DNA of 5,343 bases from Acidobacterium sp. GTDB taxonomy: Bacteria > Acidobacteriota > Terriglobia > Terriglobales > Acidobacteriaceae. Made by a program: the position numbers and the translations under genes. Shown here in pieces: positions 1-4,579 of this stretch. The DNA lies in contig PMAM01000094.1 of assembly GCA_003152595.1 (NCBI GenBank), forward strand, positions 1-5,343, given 5' to 3'. Under the pieces are notes generated by a model, which saw nothing but the letters and a program-made list of their open reading frames with translations, was not told the DNA's origin and made no database searches. Each line of letters starts with the position of its first letter. Within the stretch, counting starts at the first letter, position 1.

Positions 1-643
1 CCGGATTGGTCCCGTGCGCCGAATCCGGAATAATCACCGTCTTCCGCGGATTCCCCTGAGCCATGTGATATGCCCGCGTCAGCAGAATCCCCGTAAACTC
101 CCCATGCGCCCCCGCCGCCGGTTGCAGCGTGATCGCCTCCATCCCCGTGATCTCCAGTAGACACTTCTGCAGGAGCCGAAGAATCCCGAGCGATCCCTGC
201 GACAACTCCTCCGGCTGATACGGATGCGCTTCCGCAATCCCCTCCAGCCGCGACACAAACTCATTCACCCGCGGGTTGTACTTCATCGTGCAGCTGCCCA
301 GCGGATACATCCCCAGATCGATCGCGTAATTCCACGTCGAAAGCCGCGTGAAGTGCCGGACGATCTCAATCTCACTCAGCTCCGGCAGCCCCGCAGCATC
401 CTCACGCACAGCCTCGCCCAACAAGCCTTTTGGATCAACCGCCGGCACATCCAGCTCCGCCAGCCGATATGCCTTCTTCCCCGGCGCCGACTTCTCAAAG
501 CTCAGCCCCTCGTTCTGCGTCAGGTGCGCAGTGACCTTGCGCGTCGTCCCCACGAATTTTTCAGTCTCTGCTGCCATCCGACCTTCCCGCCCCTCGTTCT
601 TCTCCGTGCTCTCCGTGTCCTCTGTGGTAAAGACTCTCTTCAT
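1..643 (-). CDS. gcvPB: glycine dehydrogenase (decarboxylating) subunit 2, N-terminal part (cut by window edge)
   Basis: This is the PLP-binding half of a split glycine decarboxylase (P-protein). With GcvPA it decarboxylates glycine and passes the aminomethyl group to lipoylated GcvH in the cytoplasm. About 214 residues are visible. Family landmarks numbered from the first ATG are FEKSAPGKKAYRLAELDVP (about 49-67), YPLGSCTMKYNPR (113-125), QPAAGAHGE (174-182) and PDSAHGTNP (207-214, where the window ends). The PLP lysine and C-terminal half lie outside. Two starts are possible. ATG at 643-641 overlaps the gcvPA stop as ATGA, which suits translational coupling, but has no good Shine-Dalgarno. 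ATG at 577-575 (MAAETEKF) is preceded by GGAAGG. The 22 residues between them include the repeat-encoded TTEDTESTE and have no counterpart in the family as I know it, so 577 may be the true start. Identity is secure; the start is not. Confidence 0.93.
   Translation of the reverse strand, partial: MKRVFTTEDTESTEKNEGREGRMAAETEKFVGTTRKVTAHLTQNEGLSFEKSAPGKKAYRLAELDVPAVDPKGLLGEAVREDAAGLPELSEIEIVRHFTRLSTWNYAIDLGMYPLGSCTMKYNPRVNEFVSRLEGIAEAHPYQPEELSQGSLGILRLLQKCLLEITGMEAITLQPAAGAHGEFTGILLTRAYHMAQGNPRKTVIIPDSAHGTNP
602..628. repeat. three tandem imperfect 9-mers at the gcvPA/gcvPB junction
   Basis: The plus strand reads CTCCGTGCT (602-610), CTCCGTGTC (611-619), CTCTGTGGT (620-628). On the minus strand, in the gcvPB frame from the first ATG, this gives Thr-Thr-Glu, Asp-Thr-Glu, Ser-Thr-Glu. 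From memory, CTCCGTGTCCTCTGTGGT-like strings occur as dispersed short repeats in several unrelated bacterial genomes, usually between genes; I could not check this here. The array sits between the two candidate gcvPB starts, so it is either a short spacer or a tacked-on N-terminal extension. Confidence 0.7.
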
Positions 644-2001
644 CGCACCGCCGCAGCCGCCGGAATCATCGCAACCATTTCCGCCGCCGAATCAATCTGC
701 GCCCGAGTCGTTAGTTCCGTTGCGCACCACAGCGTCGCATTTCCCAGCTCCGGATACCACTTCTTCAGAGCCACTCCGCCGATTATTTTGTGTTCCAGAA
801 GCCGCGCGTTCATCTGCTCCGGCGTCTCCTCGGTCTGCAGAACAAATTCGTTGAACCGCGGTGATTCCCCGAATAGCAGCTTGCCGCCCGCCCCCAGTGT
901 CTTCGCCGCATAATCCGCCTTGGCCAAATTCTGCAGCGCCAGTTCCTTGATCCCTTCCTTCCCGTACACCGTCATGAAGACCGTCGCCATCAGCGCCACC
1001 AACGCCTGATTCGTACAGATGTTCGACGTGGCTTTCTCCCTCCGAATATGCTGTTCGCGCGTCGACAGCGTCAGCACAAACCCGCGCCGCCCTTGCTTGT
1101 CGGTCGTCTGCCCGACCAGTCGCCCAGGCATCTGCCGCAGGTATTTTTCCTTCGCCGCAATCACCCCGCAGAACGGGCCGCCATAGCTCGGCGCAACGCC
1201 ATACGACTGCGCCTCCATGATCACCACATCCGCTTCCACTGGCGGCTTCACAATCCCCAGCGACACAGCCTCGGCAATCGCAACCACCAGCAGCGCACCC
1301 TTCTTGTGCGCAATCTCCGCAATCGCCGCAACATCCTCAATCACGCCAAAGAAATTCGGCGACTGCACCAGCACGCAAGCGGTCTTCTCGCTGACGGCCG
1401 TATCGAGCGGCGCCAGATCCACACGCCCATCCTCGCCATACCCAACTTCCACCGCGGCCTGGCCCGTGCTCACCTCGCGATGCTGCGCATACGTGTGCAT
1501 CACCTCGCGATACTCCGGATGCACGGTCCGCGCCACCACCACGCCATCGCGACCCGTCACGCGCATCGCCATCATCACAGCCTCAGGCGCGGCGGTCGAC
1601 CCGTCATACATCGACGCGTTCGCAATATCCATCCCCGTCAGCTCGCAGATCATCGTCTGGAACTCGAAAATCGCCTGCAGCGTCCCCTGCGTAATCTCCG
1701 CCTGATACGGCGTGTACGACGTGAGAAACTCGCCCCGCTGCACGATCGTATCGATGATCACCGGCCGGTAGTGCCGATACACGCCCGCACCCAGAAAGCT
1801 CGAGTAGCCGTTGGCGTTCTTCGCCGCCGCGCCCTTGAAGTGATCCACGATCTCCGACTCGCCCATCTGTCGCGGAATATCCAGATCCCGCTTCAGCCGG
1901 TATTCTTCCGGAATAATCGCAAACAAATCGTCAATCGACGACGCGCCAATATCACGCAGCATCGCCGCGCGCTCAGCATCCGATTTAGGCAAATAGCGCA
2001 T
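640..2001 (-). CDS. gcvPA: glycine dehydrogenase (decarboxylating) subunit 1
   Basis: This 453-residue protein is the non-PLP-lysine half of the split glycine decarboxylase, which pairs with GcvPB. Its length is about that usual for the family. The start MRYLPKSDAERAAML is typical of GcvPA. Conserved stretches are FLGAGVYRHYRP (69-80), FLTSYTPYQAEITQGTLQ (92-109), MYDGSTAAPEA (131-141), QSPNFFGVIED (213-223), the glycine-rich SYGVAPSYGGPFCG (266-279) and GRLVGQT through REKATSNICTNQAL (293-334). I see no frameshift or missing block. The ATG at 2001-1999 has a weak GAAG four bases upstream. The gene follows gcvH after 83 bases that contain a degenerate repeat, and its TGA overlaps the first possible gcvPB ATG. 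The one-gene form of GcvP (as in Escherichia coli) fuses these two subunits; here they are separate, as in Firmicutes, Thermotoga and many other phyla. Confidence 0.97.
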   Translation of the reverse strand: MRYLPKSDAERAAMLRDIGASSIDDLFAIIPEEYRLKRDLDIPRQMGESEIVDHFKGAAAKNANGYSSFLGAGVYRHYRPVIIDTIVQRGEFLTSYTPYQAEITQGTLQAIFEFQTMICELTGMDIANASMYDGSTAAPEAVMMAMRVTGRDGVVVARTVHPEYREVMHTYAQHREVSTGQAAVEVGYGEDGRVDLAPLDTAVSEKTACVLVQSPNFFGVIEDVAAIAEIAHKKGALLVVAIAEAVSLGIVKPPVEADVVIMEAQSYGVAPSYGGPFCGVIAAKEKYLRQMPGRLVGQTTDKQGRRGFVLTLSTREQHIRREKATSNICTNQALVALMATVFMTVYGKEGIKELALQNLAKADYAAKTLGAGGKLLFGESPRFNEFVLQTEETPEQMNARLLEHKIIGGVALKKWYPELGNATLWCATELTTRAQIDSAAEMVAMIPAAAAVR

Positions 2002-2050
2002 GAATCTTCAGAGTATCAAGAGCACCAGGCTGGCCGCGTAGATCCTTGCC

Positions 2051-2080
2051 GACCGCTGAACGCTGACAACTGAGCGCTGC
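2051..2080. repeat. degenerate CGCTGA/CTGA-type repeat between gcvH and gcvPA
   Basis: The spacer between gcvH and gcvPA contains CGCTGAA, CGCTGACAA, CTGAG and CGCTG one after another: an imperfect array of 5-9 base units built on CTGA. It begins only four bases beyond the gcvH stop and fills the gcvH-proximal part of the 83-base spacer. From memory, similar CTGA/ACTGA strings are scattered between genes in acidobacterial and some other genomes. No function is evident. Confidence 0.5.
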
Positions 2081-2084
2081 GTCC

Positions 2085-2474
2085 TCAGTGTCCCGTCTCT
2101 TCCTTCGCGTACGTTTCGTAATCCGCCGCAGTCAGCAGCGAATCCAATTCCCCCGGATCGCTCAGCTCAATCTTCATGATCCACGCCGCATGCGCGTCCG
2201 CGTTGATCTTCTCCGGAGCCGTCGTCAGCTCCTCGTTGATCGCCGTCACCGTCCCCGTCGCCGGCGAGTACAAGTCCGACACCGCCTTCACGCTCTCGAC
2301 GCTGCCGAATACTTTTCCCTTCTCGACCTTATCGCCCACCTTCGGCAATTCGACAAAGACAATATCGCCCAGCGAATCCTGCGCATGGTCGGTGATCCCC
2401 ACCGACGCTGTCTTGCCGCTGACGTCAATCCACTCATGCTCGCGCGTATACTTGTAATTCGCTGGATAGGCCAT
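2085..2474 (-). CDS. gcvH: glycine cleavage system H protein (lipoyl carrier)
   Basis: This 129-residue protein is the shuttle of the glycine cleavage system. Its lipoyl arm takes the aminomethyl group from the P-protein, gives it to GcvT and is re-oxidised by the L-protein. The lipoyl-domain signature is complete: KYTREHEWI near the N-terminus, GITDHAQDSLGDIVFVELP (26-44) and GSVESVKAVSDLYSPATG (57-74), with Lys63 in ESVKAVSD as the lipoylation site. The C-terminal helix LSDPGELDSLLTAADYE is also standard. The length matches the usual 125-130 residues. The ATG at 2474-2472 fits the family N-terminus. An upstream ATG 22 bases away is out of frame, and the purine-rich GAGGAAGAG lies further upstream than is ideal for a ribosome site. 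It lies between gcvT (102 bases, with a hairpin) and gcvPA (83 bases), so it is probably co-transcribed with both. Confidence 0.97.
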   Translation of the reverse strand: MAYPANYKYTREHEWIDVSGKTASVGITDHAQDSLGDIVFVELPKVGDKVEKGKVFGSVESVKAVSDLYSPATGTVTAINEELTTAPEKINADAHAAWIMKIELSDPGELDSLLTAADYETYAKEETGH

Positions 2475-2520
2475 AGACAGTTTTTCTCTTCCTCATTGTA
2501 CGGGCTTACATGAGACCAAC

Positions 2521-2557
2521 CGGGAACACGAACCTAACCACATTAGTTCGTGTCCCG
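2521..2557. other. 15-bp inverted repeat (hairpin) between gcvT and gcvH
   Basis: The arm TTAGTTCGTGTCCCG (2543-2557) pairs with 2521-2537 (CGGGA, then A bulged, CACGAAC, C bulged, TAA). That gives 15 base pairs with two single-base bulges on one side and a five-base loop CCACA. In the gcv transcript it begins about 19 bases after the gcvT stop and ends about 46 bases before the gcvH start. No T-run follows on either strand, so it does not look like an intrinsic terminator. It could be an mRNA processing or stabilising hairpin, or a palindromic mobile repeat. Confidence 0.7.
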
Positions 2558-2576
2558 TCGAAAAGTTCCAGAGCGG

Positions 2577-3704
2577 CTACGTCTTTTTCGGCTTCTTGTA
2601 GAACGGCAACGGCACCACCTTCGCCTTTACCTGATTGTTGCGAATTTCTACCGCAACCTCCGTCCCCACTTCCGCCAAACTCCGTGGCACATAGGCCAGC
2701 GCAATATTCTTCTTCAAAAACGGCGCAGGCGATCCGCTGGTCACGTACCCAATCTCTTTGCCGCTCAAATCCATCACGCGATACCCATCACGCGCGATTC
2801 CTCGTTCCACCACTTCCAGCCCAACCAGTTTCTTCTCCGGACCGCCGGCCGCCTGCACCTTCTTCAGAGCTTCCGAGCCTGCAAAAGGCCCCTTTTCCAG
2901 TTTGCAGAACCGGTCCAGCCCCGCCTCCCACACATTGATCGACTCCGAAATCTCGTGCCCGTAGAGAGACAGAGCCGCCTCCAGCCGCAGCGTGTTGCGC
3001 GCCCCCAATCCGCACGGCAAAATCCCAAACTCCGCACCGGTCGCGATCACCTCATCCCACACGCGCTCGCTCGTGGCAACGTCCGAAGGCACGTAGATCT
3101 CAAACCCGTCCTCGCCCGTGTACCCCGTCCGCGCGATCAGCGTATTCGCCAATCCACACACCGTGCCCCACGTGAACCAGTAGAACTTCACCTTGCCCAG
3201 GTCCACATTCGTCAGCTTCTGCAGCGTCTCCTGCGCCTTCGGTCCCTGGATCGCCAGCTGAGTGTAGTAGTCGCTGTAGTCGCTCACATGGCAGTCGAAC
3301 CCGCGCGCCTGCGTCCGTATCCACTCGTAATCCTTCTCCCGCGTCCCCGCGTTGATCACGAACAGATAATCGTTCTCGCTGAATTTGTGAACAATAATGT
3401 CATCGACGAACGTCCCCTCGGGATACAGCATCGCCGAATATTGCGCCTGCCCCACCTGCAGCCGCGCCGCATCGTTCATCGAAATGTGCTGCACGGCACC
3501 AAGCGACCCCGGCCCTCGCAGCTGAATGTCGCCCATGTGGCTAACATCGAAAATGCCCACGCCCGTCCGCACCGCCATGTGTTCGGCGATCAGCCCCGAG
3601 TATTCGACCGGCATATCCCACCCGCCAAAGTCGACCATCTTCGCGCCAAGGCGGCGATGCAAACCATTCAGCGGAGTTTTGCGCAGTGCGGCAGTAGCGG
3701 TCAC
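2577..3704 (-). CDS. gcvT: glycine cleavage system T protein (aminomethyltransferase)
   Basis: This 375-residue protein releases ammonia from the aminomethyl group on lipoyl-GcvH and transfers the one-carbon unit to tetrahydrofolate, giving 5,10-methylene-tetrahydrofolate. The sequence shows LGAKMVDFGGWDMPVEY (19-35), GIFDVSHMG (50-58), GTFVDDIIV (97-105) with Asp101 at the place of the catalytic aspartate known in Escherichia coli GcvT, ARTGYTGEDGFEIY (191-204), GLGARNTLRLEAALSLYGHE (232-251) and the C-terminal VTSGSPAPFLKKNIALAYV (321-339). Length is normal. Translation starts at GTG (3704-3702): the in-frame TGA nine bases upstream (TGA GGG CTT GTG) rules out any earlier start, and the next ATG (Met23) would delete conserved residues. 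A GAGGG lies just before it. It is the first gene of the operon, placing all three downstream genes under the promoter upstream of it. Confidence 0.97.
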   Translation of the reverse strand: MTATAALRKTPLNGLHRRLGAKMVDFGGWDMPVEYSGLIAEHMAVRTGVGIFDVSHMGDIQLRGPGSLGAVQHISMNDAARLQVGQAQYSAMLYPEGTFVDDIIVHKFSENDYLFVINAGTREKDYEWIRTQARGFDCHVSDYSDYYTQLAIQGPKAQETLQKLTNVDLGKVKFYWFTWGTVCGLANTLIARTGYTGEDGFEIYVPSDVATSERVWDEVIATGAEFGILPCGLGARNTLRLEAALSLYGHEISESINVWEAGLDRFCKLEKGPFAGSEALKKVQAAGGPEKKLVGLEVVERGIARDGYRVMDLSGKEIGYVTSGSPAPFLKKNIALAYVPRSLAEVGTEVAVEIRNNQVKAKVVPLPFYKKPKKT

Positions 3705-3746
3705 AAGCCCTCAGGGGAAAGCAAATTGGTCGAGCACGAACCTTTA

Positions 3747-3775
3747 ACGTTACAACCCGTCCCAACAGGGGTCAA
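3747..3775 (-). promoter_or_regulatory. candidate sigma70-type promoter for the gcv operon
   Basis: On the minus strand TTGACC (3775-3770) matches five of six bases of the -35 consensus. After exactly 17 bases comes TAACGT (3752-3747), a weak -10 with three of six matches. Transcription would begin near 3740, leaving a leader of about 36 bases before the GTG start. The -10 lies inside the palindrome TAACGTTA (3745-3752), which could also bind a regulator. Seen by eye only; acidobacterial promoters are poorly known. Confidence 0.35.
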
Positions 3776-3888
3776 TTCTGGGAACCCTGCCCACCGCACC
3801 CTCGGTGATCTCAGCGGAAGCCCTCTTTACTCCCGGCTCACTGCCTGCGTTCCCTCCGCGTCCAATCACGGAATCGCAAACGACACTC

Positions 3889-3907
3889 ATTATGAAGCGT
3901 TTGTAAT
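3889..3907. promoter_or_regulatory. 19-bp dyad upstream of the two-component genes, possible operator
   Basis: ATTATGAA-GCG-TTTGTAAT is an imperfect inverted repeat: the right half read in reverse is ATTACAAA, identical to the left half at six of eight positions. Its ends contain -10-like hexamers on each strand, TGTAAT (3902-3907, plus) and CATAAT (3894-3889, minus), but neither has a good -35. AT-rich dyads of this kind are typical binding sites of OmpR-type regulators such as the CusR/CopR group. Binding by the adjacent regulator is inference. Confidence 0.35.
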
Positions 3908-4004
3908 TTCAAGTCGCTCTGCGGAGAAGTAACCTGAAAGCACTCCGCCACTCGTCAGCGCGCTCTTGCGAAGACCACGCCGCCGCCCCCGCGGTGCATT
4001 TCTC

Positions 4005-4010
4005 AGGGAG
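4005..4010 (+). promoter_or_regulatory. ribosome binding site of the response regulator
   Basis: AGGGAG sits five bases before the ATG at 4016, a strong Shine-Dalgarno at good spacing. It fixes the start, which also matches the normal beginning of receiver domains (MRLLVVEDD). The gene therefore keeps an intact initiation region despite its internal deletion. Confidence 0.7.
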
Positions 4011-4015
4011 TACTC

Positions 4016-4576
4016 ATGCGGTTGCTGGTCGTTGAAGACGACAACACCATTCGCGATTTTCTTACCCGCGCTCTTACTGAATCCGGCTTCGGCGTCGACG
4101 CCTGCTCCCAGGGCAGCGAAGCCGAGCGGCTCGCCCTCGAAGGCGTCCACGACGCCCTCGTCGTCGATCTCAACCTCCCCGACGGCGACGACTACATGAC
4201 CAAACCCTTCGCCGTCGCCGAACTCCAGGCTCGTCTCCGCGCTCTGCTGCGCCGCAGCACCCCCGGCCAGTCGGAAACCACCCGCCTCCGCGTCGCCGAT
4301 CTCGAAATCGACCTCATCCGCCGCGAAGCGCGCCGCGCCGGCGTCGAGCTCCAGCTCACCCAGCAGGAGTTTGCCCTGCTCGAATACCTTTGCCGCAACG
4401 CTGGCCGGGTCGTTACCCGCGCTATGGTCCTCGATCATGTCTGGAAGATGCGCATCGACACCTCCACCAACATCGTCGATGTCCACATCCACCGCCTGCG
4501 CAACAAGGTCGACCGCGATTCGCAGCGTCCGCTCATCCGTACCATCCGCGGCGTAGGATATTTACTCCGCGAATAG
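4016..4576 (+). CDS. OmpR-family response regulator with an internally deleted receiver domain
   Basis: The 186-residue product is shorter than the usual 220-230 of OmpR-type regulators. Residues 1-57 are the first half of a receiver: MRLLVVEDDNTIRDFL with acidic Asp8/Asp9, and VVDLNLPDG with phospho-acceptor Asp51. The chain then passes straight to DDYMTKPF (58-65) with conserved Lys63. Asp and Lys are 12 residues apart instead of about 51 (Asp54 and Lys105 in PhoB), so about 39 residues are missing. These include the switch Thr/Ser and the alpha3, beta4 and alpha4 segments. Residues 92-186 form a complete winged-helix DNA-binding domain (LTQQEFALLEYL, VVTRAMVLDHVW, TNIVDVHIHRLRNKVD, IRTIRGVGYLLRE), most like the CusR/CopR/QseB group. 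The gene keeps frame, start and Shine-Dalgarno, and ends three bases before the kinase gene. It may act without phosphorylation, be inactive, or reflect an assembly error. Confidence 0.9.
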   Translation: MRLLVVEDDNTIRDFLTRALTESGFGVDACSQGSEAERLALEGVHDALVVDLNLPDGDDYMTKPFAVAELQARLRALLRRSTPGQSETTRLRVADLEIDLIRREARRAGVELQLTQQEFALLEYLCRNAGRVVTRAMVLDHVWKMRIDTSTNIVDVHIHRLRNKVDRDSQRPLIRTIRGVGYLLRE

Positions 4577-4579
4577 CCC

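Larger units (their letters stand above)
3705..4015. other. divergent intergenic region between gcvT and the response regulator gene
   Basis: These 311 bases hold no convincing gene. Going from gcvT outward I see a candidate gcvT promoter (3747-3775), a 19-bp imperfect dyad (3889-3907), a six-base inverted repeat GCGGAG/CTCCGC (3921-3926 and 3943-3948) that could form a small hairpin in a regulator leader, and the regulator's ribosome binding site. I read the minus strand for a glycine or THF riboswitch, as often found before gcvT, and did not find their conserved cores. Confidence 0.6.

Noticed and set aside
1048..2073. 341-codon open frame on the plus strand, antisense to gcvPA
   Set aside because: Arg/His-rich shadow of gcvPA with no family resemblance.
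2521..2557. Intrinsic terminator within the gcv operon
   Set aside because: The stem is strong but is followed by GTTGGTCTC (minus) or TCGAAAAGTT (plus), not a T-run.
3781..3840. Possible TPP or glycine riboswitch on the minus strand (CTGAGA and CACCGAGGGTGC)
   Set aside because: The TPP partner motif (CCTGATCTGG-like) and the glycine motif CTCAGGCA are absent, and the candidate promoter lies downstream of this stretch.
2550..3932. 460-codon open frame on the plus strand, antisense to gcvT
   Set aside because: Its translation is dominated by Arg, His, Pro and Leu without domain motifs, as expected opposite a GC-rich gene. gcvT on the other strand is unmistakable and full length.
3890..4492. 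200-codon open frame on the minus strand across the regulator start
   Set aside because: Acidic low-complexity shadow of the response regulator, with no ribosome site or motifs of its own.
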